This document shows, piece after piece, positions 25,422-40,994 of a DNA stretch of 64,000 nt. This stretch comes from Elysia crispata (taxonomy: Eukaryota > Mollusca > Gastropoda > Plakobranchidae), in contig JAWDGP010003890.1 in the NCBI GenBank assembly GCA_033675545.1, positions 124,001 through 188,000 of the forward strand, written 5' to 3'. The translations under genes were made by a program, and so were the position numbers. The notes beneath the pieces were generated by a model, which was not told the DNA's origin, searched no databases, and worked only from the letters and a program-made list of their open reading frames with translations. Position 1 is the stretch's first letter; each line of letters opens with the position of its first letter.

Positions 25422-27693
25422 GCCCCTCGCTCTCCCCTCTTTTCTAACTTTATTTTTATCTCTTCCGCTGCTAGCTCTTTCTCTCTATTGAATAAAAACA
25501 AATTCGCAATGATCAAATCTACAAGGGTATCGAACATTTGAATATCTTTACGAAGCGAATGCTTTTAATAAAGCGCCATTCATAAGAAATTGAAAGGGAT
25601 AAAAGCATGACGCCCATCATGCTACATTCTTCTATCCTTTTTAAGCAATTAAAAAACAAAACGCAGCAGGATCCTTTGTTTTAACCGCAATTATTACAGC
25701 ACTTGCTCGGTTTTAAAAACATAATTATTCAGCTTGACTTGACAAGAGTGGGCAAACCCTCAGAATCTTGATGATACCCCTTTGATAACAAATTTACATC
25801 TCAGATGGATTAAATAGTTAACAAAAGCGCTGGGAGGCCCAAAAATCGCATAACTGACTTACTGACTTAGGGCCTTCCGCGTCTCAGTCATCACATAAAC
25901 TTGTTACAAAATAATTTCACTAATGCATAATACCGTTGATTCAGTTCGACTTGATTGTTTGAATTGATACCCCACAGAGGAGATTCTGGCAATAGTTTTT
26001 TCGAAACATATAACATACTCCTCGGCTCTTTAACCATCTGATAATTTTCCAAGCCCGTTCCACAATAGAGAGCACAACCTCGGGACTTTGTACAGTCCGA
26101 AAAGCAAAATGACAATTAGTGGCATTGACAAGAAAGAGGTAGATCTAGTTTCACTGAGAGATATTAAAACAAAACAAAAAAAAAAGAAAAGAAAAAAAAG
26201 GTGGACGAAGCATATCAATAAAAGCCGTTAAAATGAAACGAAAAGTATGATACTAACGGATTGTGCAGTTAGCGGAGCACATTTTTCTAATTCGAGATGC
26301 AGGAAGGTTTTTGTCACCGAGTCGATCGTGACCTACAGGCGGGCGTTATGGCAAATACACGGAGATTTAAATATATTGATCGGGCTTTCAAAAATGATTT
26401 CTAAATATAGTAAGCGGGTCTGCGTAAATCGAAATCGGCTTCGGGGAGGTCGGGGGAAAATTAACTTTTACTCATGATCAAAATCTGATTAGCGGTACGG
26501 AAAAAAAAAGGGATGGGAAGGCGTTACATAAAAAAACTCATTTGTCACGTGACTAGGCAGTGGGCGCGACGAACTGGACAACCTCCATCATTCCTTGCAG
26601 CAAGGACTGACCTTGTTTCTACACAAACAACAGTTCGAATTGCTTTCCTGCGATGAGTATTGCGCAAATACTCTCAATTATCTTTTAAAGGTTATTGTGT
26701 TATGGAAATGTGTAAAGATGGAGCAATTAGCTTATTGTCTGGAATGAAGAAAAATTAAAAAAAAAAAAAAAGGTTTACGCAACAAACACATTGTAAAGTG
26801 ATTTTCTGTTATAATGGCTGCTCATTTGGTTTTCATTGTTTTACCGACATGTTACTCTGTATTTATCGTGTCACACAAGTCTTCCTTGAACGTACGAATG
26901 AGTGTAATATGTGATTGCAGAAAGGGCACTTCAATTCATCTGTGAGCTGTGAACCATGGTGTTATTCAACAGGTTAATCAGTCGAACAAAAGATTCAACC
27001 CTCAGACTCATTAAGGTAGATTTTTTTTTAACGGCGATATAAAATGGATGGAAAAAAATTCCTCATAACAGATTTCGTCATTTCAGGTCTAAACCTTGCA
27101 CTATTAGCAATCTGATAAAAAACCTTAGGGCGTTCAAGACGCAAAACAGAATAGAGAAGAAGAAGAAAAAAAAAATCATAGAAACGGACAATCATTCAAG
27201 GGATTGAATCGAGCGAGATGAAGTTGACCCTGCAGTTCCAAGGTCCTCATATTATGACTTTTTTGTATCGTTATTCTCGAATAAAGCGCGGTTACTCTTC
27301 TAGTTTTTATAATCTTTTAATGAACGTAATTACTTACATAGAACTGGTAGTATTTTATTATAGTAATGGACCTCAAACTACAGGATGGTTATAACGACAA
27401 ACTGTGAAGTAATATCACCTAAAATCGTGCTAGTTATTAAGATTAAAGGACTAAGTAAACACTTCGTTGCTTGAATTCCGTTGAGCTAGAAATACCATAA
27501 AGAATAGTGAGATTTTCTAACAGTGCATATTACTCAAATAAAATTGATGGACAGAGCATTCGAAGGTTTCATCCCATGAAAGTCTAAATTTTTAAATTTT
27601 TTGAGACACTAACAGTTACTCATTTCATCATGTGAGGAGGATTAGTTGAAAACTTCCTAGCAGCGATGCTTAACCTGATAACCTTAATTATAG
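25421..27693. other. AT-rich intron sequence, nothing recognised
   Basis: Short A runs near 26180 and 26757. No open frame above 76 codons and no repeats beyond homopolymers. Confidence 0.6.
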
Positions 27694-28904
27694 ATGCCTT
27701 TTTGGACGCGTGCTCGAATAAGCTCTATGCTACATAAACCATGCAAAAATTGGCTTCCTTACGATGTATGGCGCGATTCTCCGGGAGAAATGTCTCTGCT
27801 AGACCTCGTAGTTGTTCCCTGTCGCATTCCAGACCCTTCGAGTCTTCGCTTTATGATTCGCGATACCGAGGTCAGCCTTGCAGAAGACTGCCAGGAACAG
27901 TTCAGTCTTAGTAGGAACAGCATTATGACTTCTATAGCACGGCAAATCTTTATGATCTTATCTTTCGATGTGGTTGCATCGGCCACAAAGTGAAAGCATA
28001 CTTTGACGAGTTTTTATAACATTGGGAATTTCCCCGCTCAAACTAACACCCAAAGGGGTCAGATAGCCGTTCTAATAGTCTCGGGGCTCTGCCCCTGAAT
28101 CTGTCTACGGACATTGCTTGAGTCCACAAAGAATGCTTTTGCCGCATAGGCACAGTGCTGTCTTTAGCTGGGTAGAAAGATAAATTACGGCCCTCTTCAA
28201 ATGCACTGAAATTTGCATATCATTTGAAATTATAATTACCTTGGTGCTAACTTAATCTAACTATAAGTTGATTTTACATCCATAGTATACTTTTACTGCC
28301 ATCAAGAAGCACACCGATGTTGTTGATAATGTCGCTCCGGATGATAGACACTACTTGCTCTATATACATTTCCAAAGATTATATCGCCACGAAATCATCT
28401 CGTTAAAGATCAGTGACCCTAGAAAGATAGTCTCCTCTACTAATGACTACTTTCGCTTAGATATTCAGCTTCTCATGCCAACTGTCACTGACACTGGATG
28501 GAAGTTTTGAGCTTTTGCTCCCCCCTGATGCGTCTATGTAATGGCTTATGATGACATTTCCTCAGTTTTTTTTTTCTAAGGGTATAGCATGCCTCGGCTG
28601 TTAGTGTTACTGAAGAACTGACCATCCTGGCGAACTTGGGTCCACTATCGCTGCCTCAAGCACTCCTCCCCCGATAGGTCGCTATTAAGAAAAATCGATA
28701 ATTTTGAATTCCCATAACGTGAGAGAGATTCAGACCCTAATAAGTAAATTTTCTGGTGCGGCCAGGCTAAACTACTCCAAAATAACATAACATTAAGATG
28801 AAACGTCAGGAAAAGATAAGGGTTCAGCCGTATTCTTTGAATCTTTTCCTATCAGGAAATTATAAGGAAAGAGATAGCTGGGCATCGTCTTTACTTTATT
28901 GTGC
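27694..28904 (+). other. Possible degraded 5' part of the retroelement
   Basis: Somewhat more GC-rich than its surroundings. It has a 99-codon open frame at 27694-27993 with a faint protease-like DTEVS stretch at 27862-27876. Beyond that all frames are broken. It is assigned only by being next to the recognisable reverse transcriptase. No gag or zinc-knuckle motif is visible. Confidence 0.25.
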
Positions 28905-29345
28905 CGTCACATGCGTCTCATCCTTGGCCACCACCCAGATTAGTTGTCTAGTGTTGACGACACCCATCTCCACACTTCGACATGGAATCAGCACTCCGTA
29001 GGTCTCTTCACCGCCTTGAGGTCTCACCATAAATCCCACCTGACTGTTGATTGGGCAAGCAATTTTATAATTCTAGGCCATGACCTTTGATTACCCAGGT
29101 ATAATTGCCAATTTGATGAACGAAAAGCACGTTCACTAAACTATTAACGCCTGTTCATGTCTATTTTTTCTGATTTAACTAGACCACTAACTGACCTCTT
29201 TCGGAAATCTCCACTGACAAAACTGAATTGTCTGAGTTCGTCTCGTAGTTGCTGGTTTCAAAATCAGAACGTATCAATGCTCATGGTGGAGCCTCATTTG
29301 TTGTCTAGCCTGACACCTCTGACTATGATGCATATTTTAAAGCAA
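28905..29345 (+). pseudogene. Fossil Ty3/gypsy-type reverse transcriptase (retroelement remnant)
   Basis: One frame carries several reverse transcriptase landmarks in the right order. VDD at 28953-28961 is the second half of the active-site Y-x-DD box, with Tyr lost. It is followed by a STWNQH stretch, ILGHD about 45 residues later (the family's FLGH), LNY-stop-RLF (the family's NYYRRF), and FSDLTRPLTDLFRKSP at 29166-29213. Two in-frame stops and a deletion between ILGHD and LNY show it is dead. A PDTSDYDAYF stretch near 29309, in another frame, resembles the start of the RNase H domain (TDAS motif). Upstream sequence from about 27700 may be older parts of the same element (RFMIRDTEVS at 27847 vaguely resembles a protease DTGAEVS box), but this is uncertain. 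No LTRs were found. Confidence 0.75.
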
Positions 29346-30104
29346 TGCTGCGACTGAGTTTGGTTTCCACTGCGCATGTGCTACTTTTGAGGGGAGGGGA
29401 AGAGGGGGAAAAAGGGGGGGGGGGGGGGGTAATTTTATTATATGCCATTTACTTGACTTCTATATTTAGCTCTTTTAACAAGCACTTATTAAAGTATCGA
29501 CCCATTGGCCATCTTTGGCGATACATTGCCTAGCTTAGTACATACTTGGTCCAGTCTACTGTCTGATTGCTGTGACTTCCCCTGCTGTTGCCAACTTGAC
29601 GTCCGTGTTACACCTTTTCCTGGTGCGGAATTTTCAGTCTGGCTTTCTTGCGTGATAAACTGGTAACCGCAGAACTTGCTGATTTCTACTGCCTTCATCT
29701 AGCACCTAGGCGCACCGGACTGTTTCGGGCCCCTCTATCAGAAGTCATCTGAGCAATAACGGTCTTTGTCCGTATATTATAATGTTACCCCTAAGTTAGT
29801 AATACATTTACACTAAACAGAACGTCCCTTTTTTCTCGCTTTTTTAAGTTTTTAAGTAACCCAGCTGTTTCCCCCAAACAACTGGCCGACTATATTTATG
29901 CTTTTAAAACACCCTTGGGGTAAATTTGCTGTTGAGTATGCATAGATTATAAAAGGTTTAGAATCCAGGCGTCGTGATGGCAACTGGCACCATGACTGCT
30001 TAAGATATGTTGATAACTATGATGGAAAGAGAGCAACTGTTCTAAAACTGACAGGTATCTGCTAAACATAGCACTGAGAGAGCACGTTTCCGAATACCTG
30101 TATT
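29346..30104. other. Sequence downstream of the retroelement fossil
   Basis: A G-rich stretch (16 G's at 29414-29429) lies in a GGGGAGGGGA context. The moderately GC-rich stretch 29500-29760 may be further decayed retroelement, but I could not place any motif in it. Confidence 0.4.
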
Positions 30105-30405
30105 ACTCCATGATATAAAACAAACGATTTTTTCTACATGCAATGACATAAATGATGCATTACTACATCATATAACATAAATGATGTTTTCCTACATACA
30201 ATGACATAAATGATATACTACTACATGATATAACATAAATGTTTTTCTACATGCAATGACATAAATGATATAACATAAATGATGTATTACTACATGATAT
30301 AACATAAATCATGTATTACTACATGGTAATTATAACATATATGCTGTAATACTACATGCAATAACATAAATGATGTATTACTACATGATATAACATAAAT
30401 GATGT
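30105..30405. repeat. AT-rich ~30-bp minisatellite
   Basis: Repeats of ACATAAATGATGTATTACTA followed by CATGATATA or CATGCAATG, with indels. About ten diverged units alternate between a GATATAACATAAATGATG form and a GCAATGACATAAATGAT form. Confidence 0.85.
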
Positions 30406-31695
30406 CTTCTCGGCCAACTTCCTGAACATTTACAATTAGTATAAAAATGTGAAAGATTTACCTGTTCAGTCAGAAAGACCAATGACTTGCCATCATACTT
30501 GATTACCTTTCATATCTTTTATAAATAAACAAATTGGACGACAAATATACATCTCTGCCATCTCTCCACTGTTTTTGTCTCTCCAATTTTTTTTCTTTCA
30601 AAATCCACCCTGATTTGTTGCTGGTGTTTTCCCATTTAACTTCATATTTCACAAAAAAACTTGCCATCATCATAAATGGTTTGCTTTTATTCATGGACAC
30701 TATATATTTATTTTTGTAACGACGTCTAATGAAAACCATATTATTGAAAGTAAAGTAGATTGGACAAATTTTAAAAAATTATCGATATAAAAAAGCCAAA
30801 AAAAAAAAAACAAAAAAAAAACCAACCATACTGATCTCATTTAAACAAGGACTTTCGAACGTATACGTTCCATAGTGGCCGTTCCTTCGTTGCCATAGAA
30901 ACGTCGATACATTGAATTGTTCTACTGCGTCGCTTTCCTACGTTGTCAAGTGGGGATAATGGGTTACAACACGGGGTGTTTATCTGTAGAATTCAATAAC
31001 TCTGTAAGCCACTATTACCGCGGTGTTTTGGGGTAAAAGCCATCATATTCACCCATGTTGAATATTATCTATTACAGCTGAGGCATAGCCATTAGAAAGA
31101 AAGAAATAAACAGCTACACAAAAACAGGGAATGAGAGAGAGCAACAAAAGGGAAAACAAATTCAAGCAAAAGCGATCAGATGGCACAGAGATATGGCAGG
31201 GACACCGCGGGTAGAATGATAAATTACGGAATTAAACAGTGGGGAAGGAATGGGACAACTACGAGGACAGATCACCTCAAAGAAAGTGAAAAGCAAGACT
31301 GAGGAAAAAAACCAAACTCAAGAGACAACTGAACCAGTGCGTCGAGTCAATAAGAGGGAGGTTAATGGACTTGGCATTTCATGATTTTCAGAGGAGGAGT
31401 GGTTCAGCCTTCTCATTCCTTGGGGCGCTGTCGCAATTCAGTGCAAATTTTACACTTTGGCACATTTTCGAACATGGTTTTCCTTCTCATCTGCTTGAAT
31501 GTGAATGTGCTCACAGTGCAGCGAGGTATCAAGAAGGCAGATTCTGAAGCGTAACATGGCGATGCACATCTAACTTCGATTATATGCGCATTGATCCTCT
31601 AGACTCTTATCTACTAGGCAACCATATAGATCTGCAGCTAATTTTTGTTCCACCACTTTTATTTCTCTCTACCATCCTCTCACCTTGCCTTTCTA

Positions 31696-31698
<3 letters not shown>
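30406..31698. other. Intron sequence with a CpG-richer patch
   Basis: Holds the palindrome/X-box candidate at 30857-30902 and an interrupted A run near 30798. No genes seen. Confidence 0.5.
30857..30902. promoter_or_regulatory. 14-bp palindrome and X-box-like motif (candidate)
   Basis: GAACGTATACGTTC (30858-30871) is a perfect palindrome. GTTGCCATAGAAAC (30889-30902) fits the relaxed RFX X-box. The surrounding 150 bases are richer in CpG than the intron around them. Suggestive only. Confidence 0.2.
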
Positions 31699-31755
<57 letters not shown>

Positions 31756-31756
31756 C

Positions 31757-31792
<36 letters not shown>

Positions 31793-31808
31793 TATATATA
31801 TATATATC
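31699..31808. repeat. TA microsatellite
   Basis: Pure TA runs broken by GTGCATAT and one AATT. Confidence 0.95.
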
Positions 31809-31989
31809 TATTTGTCTATTCATTAATGGATATCTGATAATTACACACTGAGAGAAGGTCGAGAGAGAAGCTGTGGAGAGAAACCTGGAGAAAGGAACCA
31901 CTGTGGAAGAGAAAAAATTGTCAAGCGAGGAGGGGTGAGGTGGGAATTAGATAGGTGGTTTAAAAGATGAAGGTGGAGGCAAAGGCACA

Positions 31990-33611
<1,622 letters not shown>

Positions 33612-33659
33612 AGAGAGAAAGAGTGAGAGACAGAGAGAGAGCGAGTCAAAGAGAGAAAC

Positions 33660-33752
<93 letters not shown>
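33612..33752. repeat. GA microsatellite
   Basis: Interrupted GA repeats leading into about 44 clean GA units. Confidence 0.95.
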
Positions 33753-33755
<3 letters not shown>

Positions 33756-36247
33756 AAGTAAAAAAAAAAACCGCGATCGAACGCAAGTGAGGGACGAAGT
33801 ATAAAAGAAGTTTAGAGTGGCAACATCAAACAAGCCATCGCGAGCGGGCCATCCTCTCAAGATCATGTAGACAGTAAGAAGAGGTGCTCGGACTTTGTCT
33901 CGCATTATTGAGCTAATGCCCTCAATGGCTGAACCGCTTTACAAGACACCGTGAATCCAAACGAAATTCTCGTTCAGGTCAATACACTATCTTCCCGGCC
34001 TCCTTGCAGCACTTATAGATTCTAGCCTCTAAATGAAAAGCAAACACGAGAAAAGCGATTTTCGTGTCTTGGTGTAAACAATAGAAAATCTTCTCATGAA
34101 ACCACCTGAGCAGGAGAACCCATTTAATTTCTGCTCGACTATCGATTTCACAAGTAGTGTGACGATTGAAATTGACTAAGTCAAGAACTCACACTGCCTA
34201 TCTGACAATCTCTATAAACCTATTCGAGTTTTCAAACCATTATTAGGGTATAACTCTATAAAGACAAAGAGACTAAAATAACAGCGTTGGGGACCTTCAG
34301 AAACCTTTTCACTGATCTTGACTTTTGATCCATACAAAATAGTACGTCCAACTCAACACATGAACAGCCATGGGTGCCGTTGTTACACAACAGCCTGAAA
34401 AACAGAACTTCGTGCGTGGTAACCGAACAATGCCACAAAAACAACACTATCTCCACCGCTTTCGCTTTTCCCCCCTCAATCTTATGGGGGTCAATTAACT
34501 GCCGAAAGTAATTGTGTTATTAGACCTGATAAAGCATAGGCCTGATCTTCTTACAGAAGCGAGAATCCAAAGGCTGTCTTTTTTTTTTTTTAGTTTTTTT
34601 TTTTTTTTTAAAGTTCTTTGAAGATGAGACCGTTAACTTTTTAAAGTACCAAGTGAATACAATAGTAATAAAATGTTCTCTCACAAACAGATGATATGTG
34701 ATTACTTCCTTAACTTGAGTTTGCAATTGGTGAGAGTAAGAAAAAAAAAAGAACCCAATCGTTGTCCCGTTTTAAAAAGTTTCGAAAAGCCTACATAGAC
34801 TATGACATTATTTTATCATTTTAGTTACATCCAGTAATAACGCCCGCACTGAGGTACATACACCATCCGGAGGCATCAACAATATCGATGCCCAGAGGTG
34901 CGCAAATTCAAGTTAATGTACTTTAATGCAAAATAAGATATTTTACAACAAAGTTACAGTTGAAACTTCTGACAAACTTCAAAGTTTTTGAAATCTCATA
35001 ACCAGCTATGCATCTAATCGACAAAATTTGAAACAACGGGGGAAACAGGAGCTTGTGGTCATATTCTGGTAGAAGTTCCTCATCAACGCAATCCTTAACA
35101 TTTATCCACATCTGTCTCCTTCGATATTCAATAACTGGGTTTATCAAATACCAGTTTCAGTATCCATGGTCTATCACAGCCATAACCCACGTCATCTCAT
35201 CTCATACAGTCATAGCTGCAAGAGATTTTTAATACCTACCAAGTTTGGAAAGGAGACCAAGTCCAAAAAAAATTACAGTAATGAAAATGATTCCTTTATG
35301 TGGTGCAAGTTAAAATCGCTCTCACGCGTTACAATCAAGGTGAATTATTACCACTGTTCAACAGAATATATTCTAAAACTTGAAAAATTCCTCTGCCATA
35401 ATGGTGGCAGGCTGAAATTTGTGAAACATTTATCTGTTAGAGATACCTTGTTCGAAACAGTAAAACATAGATTATCCTAATTATAAAGGATTGAAATAAT
35501 TATCTTCTCACGTAAATGTTATTTACAAACGTAGCACAATTTATTATTGCAAAAACTGTGAATCTTCGCTCTTTTAATAATGGGGACATAATTATTATAC
35601 ATTGAGGTATGTTGAAAAAAATAAAAGCACCGCCACCCCATATAAAGATTAAGAAACATAATATCATTCCAAGACACATGTTGACAGAGCGGTGGTCTGC
35701 TACAGCCCTGACCCTCCCTGCTCACTGTTTTCACGTAATATTTTGATCACATACCTTAAGCAATGTGAGCATGGGTTTCGGCTTTCTTGTCTGGGATAAA
35801 CACTTACATATTGGTTGACTTTATAAACAGCATGATGGCCGGTGTACATGCCCGCGAGCTTCTGTTTACTGATACATACAGTTTTGATGCGTCCATCTCT
35901 CCCCCTCTCTTTTTCCTTTTCCCTCTATTCAAGTCCCCCGCTCTCTATGGCACAAAGCAACAAGTCACACATTCATTCACACCTGGACATGTTTCTTGAA
36001 CTGACACATAATTTTAGTATTTAGAAGCGTTCAGGAAATTCGAAAGCCTCTGATGCCACACATAGTTTTTGTTACAGTGATAATACACGTTTATCAACAT
36101 CTGCACCTGGTACATAAAACTTCCATCTAGGTGTTTGTCTTCAAGAAAGCATAGCGTTAGAAACTACAAAGAGCCAAATTTAAACTCGGTATTTCAAATA
36201 TATTCAAACGTGTACATGCCCGTCGTTTAACCTGCCAATCTCAATCT

Positions 36248-36248
<1 letters not shown>
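33753..36248. other. AT-rich intron sequence, nothing recognised
   Basis: A 104-codon frame at 35166-35480 (+) shows no domain and no splice context. T runs lie near 34580-34610. Confidence 0.55.

Positions 36249-36338
<90 letters not shown>
36249..36338. repeat. CT microsatellite
   Basis: About 44 CT units. Confidence 0.95.
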
Positions 36339-36340
<2 letters not shown>

Positions 36341-36571
36341 TTCGTCAAGTTCTCCACCACTGTCTTGGTTTTCGTTCCCTTAGCAACATAAAGGCTAGAA
36401 CCGTTATTGATAGCTGAGCAAAAACTTTACAATGCACCATAAACTATTTTAAAAACATTAGCTCACAATCGTAGGAAAATTAATTTTAAGTTTTTTATCA
36501 GCCTTGAAGATAGCTGAAACCCATTACATTCATAATTTCAAATTTTGAATTGGGAGTCAGAGGTAATATTT

Positions 36572-36573
<2 letters not shown>

Positions 36574-36636
<63 letters not shown>

Positions 36637-36645
36637 GTATATATC

Positions 36646-36703
<58 letters not shown>
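36574..36703. repeat. (TA)n-(TG)n microsatellite
   Basis: TA repeats with ATCTGTATATCTGTACAT in the middle, ending in about 9 TG units. A separate TG run lies at 36897-36923. Confidence 0.95.
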
Positions 36704-36923
36704 CATTTTCAAACCTGCAACGATTTTATTGTGAAGGTCCGATCCATGTTCGGGTCTGGTATAATGATGCATTTCAAAGGGCATTATTATGATTTTAAAT
36801 AACGTTTTTCACTTATTCATTTCAAGACATAATTATTCAAATTAAAATAAGCGAAACTTAACTCCTTAGAATTATCAATAATAGTTGAGTCAATGAGTGT
36901 GTTTGTGTGTGTGTGTGTGTGTA

Positions 36924-38419
36924 TATTTGTACGTATGTCGACGGGACGACTAAGAAAAACAAATGTTGAAAATAAATCACGCACACACATAAAGATGCGC
37001 GCTTATCATGAATGTCAACGTTTCCTTTCCTCTTCCGCATCTTGTTTCATTTCGTCTTCTCCTTTCTGCTCTCCCTTTTACATTAGAGAGGGAATTTATG
37101 AACGATAAAACAAATGATCTGCTTTCTGTTTTCAAAGATGTCTTTATTAAAACTTTTATTTCCCATAATTCTTACTTTTTCGCACGTCAGCTAAGAGGAT
37201 GACAGTAGGAGAAGAAGATACAAATATATTCGACATTTTTTTTCGCTTGTTGATTTTTTTTTTTCTTTTAAACTGACATCTGTGAGAAATAAGTTCTCAG
37301 CTTTTACAAAATATTTCATTGAAAAGTGGGGCATCTCGAGTCTGTTGTGGCTCGTGATAATCAGAGGTGAACGGACACCATGGGGTCGGACGTGCACTGG
37401 GCACGGTCTTATCAGTCCTCCTAGCGGGAAAGTCGTGGTCAAGTCATTAGAGGACCCCCTTGGGACAAAACGTCCGGAACTGGACCCTAACGGTCCAAGG
37501 TGCCGTGCTCGGATATCTACGAACGTATGTTTCTATTGTGCAGCTAACTACAGAGGAAATATCACCAGTATGTCTTAGCCTGGAGCCTGTGAAACGGCTC
37601 AATCCTTATAAATGCTCTGAACGATGTTAGAAGGTGGAAAGGGCGTGTCAAAGCCTTAAATGCCCGTTGAGAATTTTGGCATTTAAAAAATCCAGTCAGT
37701 TACAAAAAAAAAAATAAAAAAAAAAAAAGAGGCGGGAGGGGTTTACAAAATATTTTTAATCTTTTTACTTTTCTAAATTACGAACGGGTAATATTACAGG
37801 ATTAAGTACTCCAATATAAAAACGGTTTGCTTAAGCCTTGCGCGATTTTTTTTTTTTTTTTTTTTGAATAATTAGTGCAGTTTCAAATGCCTATACTATC
37901 TTTAAGAAATACGCGATGAAAGACTTAAAATGTTGTGTTTGCAGTGCTATGGAATTGAAAAAACAACCAAAAGCAATAGAAAAGCTGAGACAGTAGGCTT
38001 CCAATCCAATTGCTAGAAGTATCAAGCCAGTATAGGCGAAAGAATAATTATTGGGCTGTCCTTGTGGCTTCCAATAATTTCCGACAAACGAGCGGGTGTG
38101 TCACCGCCACCAGGAAACACGAGAGTGTAATGGCACAGCGAACCTGAAACGCCATTCAATAATCGATATTGGTTAAGCATATCGATAATTATCTCAAGAT
38201 TGCCGGGAGAATATAAATCAAGAAAAGATTTTGAGAGGGAAAACATATGAAGACCCGTTTTTTTTTTTTTTTTTTGGTCTTTTTTCCCTTTTCAATCAAA
38301 TGCTATCAGACAGTGGTAAAGGAAAAAAAGAGGCTGACGGAGAAAGCCGTAACACTAGCTTTGTAATAAATTTGTGAAAGTAATAATGCGACCCTAATAT
38401 GTATCGTCGCTCTTTAACC
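36924..38419. other. Intron sequence with a GC-richer patch at 37320-37570
   Basis: The patch around 37370-37510 (GACCCCATGG-type, CCC/GGG-rich) differs in composition from its surroundings and is open for 98 codons on the plus strand. No domain is recognised. A and T homopolymers follow (37703-37729, 37848-37865, 38260-38275). Confidence 0.4.
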
Positions 38420-38430
38420 TCCCCCCCCCC

Positions 38431-38504
<74 letters not shown>
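38420..38504. repeat. C-run plus CT microsatellite
   Basis: Eleven C's followed by about 35 CT units. Confidence 0.95.
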
Positions 38505-38508
<4 letters not shown>

Positions 38509-38668
38509 ATCCTTCATATATTACCTCCCATAGAATAAACAAGCAGTAAGTTATTTGCACGTAATTTCAAGGGTATTAACTCCGTCGAGGGACCTCGATA
38601 TTAATTTTTTTTCCTACAAAATCATATTATAATCAATCTCTTTTAGATATTCAATAATCTTGTGCGCT

Positions 38669-38670
<2 letters not shown>

Positions 38671-38728
<58 letters not shown>
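38671..38728. repeat. CT microsatellite
   Basis: About 29 CT units. Confidence 0.95.
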
Positions 38729-38733
<5 letters not shown>

Positions 38734-39084
38734 TTTTTCTTCTTAGTCCTTTTGCTCTTTTATGTATATAATTCTGATACCATCGGCTCATACATGCATG
38801 CTCATTTAAGGATGCTTTCCAATAAAATCTGCATTTGTATCATAGAATCCCACTCAAAGCTTCTTCCTTCTAAACATTTAAAAAATACAAAGACAAAAAG
38901 GACATTTTTCATTCCCTTGCTATTTCCTTCTCCATTAGTAGCTATAAACTTAGTCGTCCCCATCAGAAATAGGCGTGCAGCTAGAGACTATTATGGAGGT
39001 TAACGTCCACTAAGTCTCTCACAAAGTCTAATACGGCCAAATAATAATAATAGCCGATTGGCATCGATCAAGACAACAGCGCAA

Positions 39085-39089
<5 letters not shown>

Positions 39090-39177
<88 letters not shown>
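39090..39177. repeat. CT microsatellite
   Basis: About 43 CT units with one CC interruption. Pyrimidine-rich imperfect sequence continues to about 39450. Confidence 0.95.
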
Positions 39178-39765
39178 CAACCCCCAATCTGTATATCTTT
39201 CAATATGTTACTGCCTATCTGCATCTCAGTCCTTTTCCTCTCTTTCTGTTTCTGTCTCTCTCTCTCCCAGTCTGCACGTCTTTTGGCATACTCTTGTCTA
39301 TTTGTATCTTCCTTTCTTTTCCTCTCTCCCTCTATCTGTCTATTTCTCTGTGCCTGGCTCTTTCTTTCTGTACACTCTTATTTTGTCTCTTATTCACTCA
39401 GTTTGTCTTCGTTTAGTCTATCTCTCGTCCTCTCTCTCCCTCTCTTTCTATCATGTGATTGCCACCCTGGTGCCCTGCACCCACGATCATGTGATGTTTA
39501 AAGCTTAATTAGGCGGATGGTTTCATTCTGCGAGTTAGTCGTCAGCACGCACATTTGGGTATTGGGTTTTATATTATTTTGTTCCAAAGCTACTTAAACA
39601 TATTTTTTCTATTCGTTACCTTGTAGCGGTTTCAATAACGTCCCTTATGTTACCCTAGATATCCGTTAGAATTAAAGAGCTCCGACAGACTTTATAATGT
39701 AAGCCAACTCATTATTGTCCAGCTATCGATCAAAATACCAAGGGCGCCTTCGAAGGTTCACGCAA

Positions 39766-39850
39766 GGCGCATCAGATGACGCAGTCGGTAGACTAATGGA
39801 CTGATACTAAGGAGGTCTTGGGTTTGATCTTCTTCTGAGCTATCTGACGG
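39766..39850 (+). mobile_element. tRNA-derived SINE head
   Basis: An A-box-like TGACGCAGTCGGTAGAC at 39777-39793 is followed at tRNA-like spacing (about 44 bases) by a B-box-like GGGTTTGATCTTC near 39820. The sequence between (GGACTGATACTAAGGAGGTC) resembles the anticodon arm of tRNA-derived SINEs. The acceptor stem is not well paired, so it is not an intact tRNA gene. The body and tail were not delimited. Confidence 0.55.
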
Positions 39851-40085
39851 CAGGGTCATATTCCATCCAGCAAACCCTATCCTTGGCTTGACGGACAGTT
39901 GTCGTTAGCGTTTGAAAATCTCTGGGAAACTTAGGAACGTAAAACTAAGCAAGCCTGTAAAAACATCCATTAACGAAATGGCGGTGTTACGGGCATTAAG
40001 TTTCAAAGGACAGAATTTTGAAGCTTACTACAGAGAAAACCCCGATGCCGATTGAAAGACACTATGGAGCTTACTGGAGGGGAAA

Positions 40086-40994
<909 letters not shown>

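Noticed and set aside
35166..35480. 104-codon plus-strand frame
   Set aside because: AT-rich composition, no domain, no splice sites, no start context; length is within chance for this window.
39766..39850. Functional tRNA gene
   Set aside because: A- and B-boxes are present but acceptor and anticodon stems do not pair convincingly; a SINE head is more likely.
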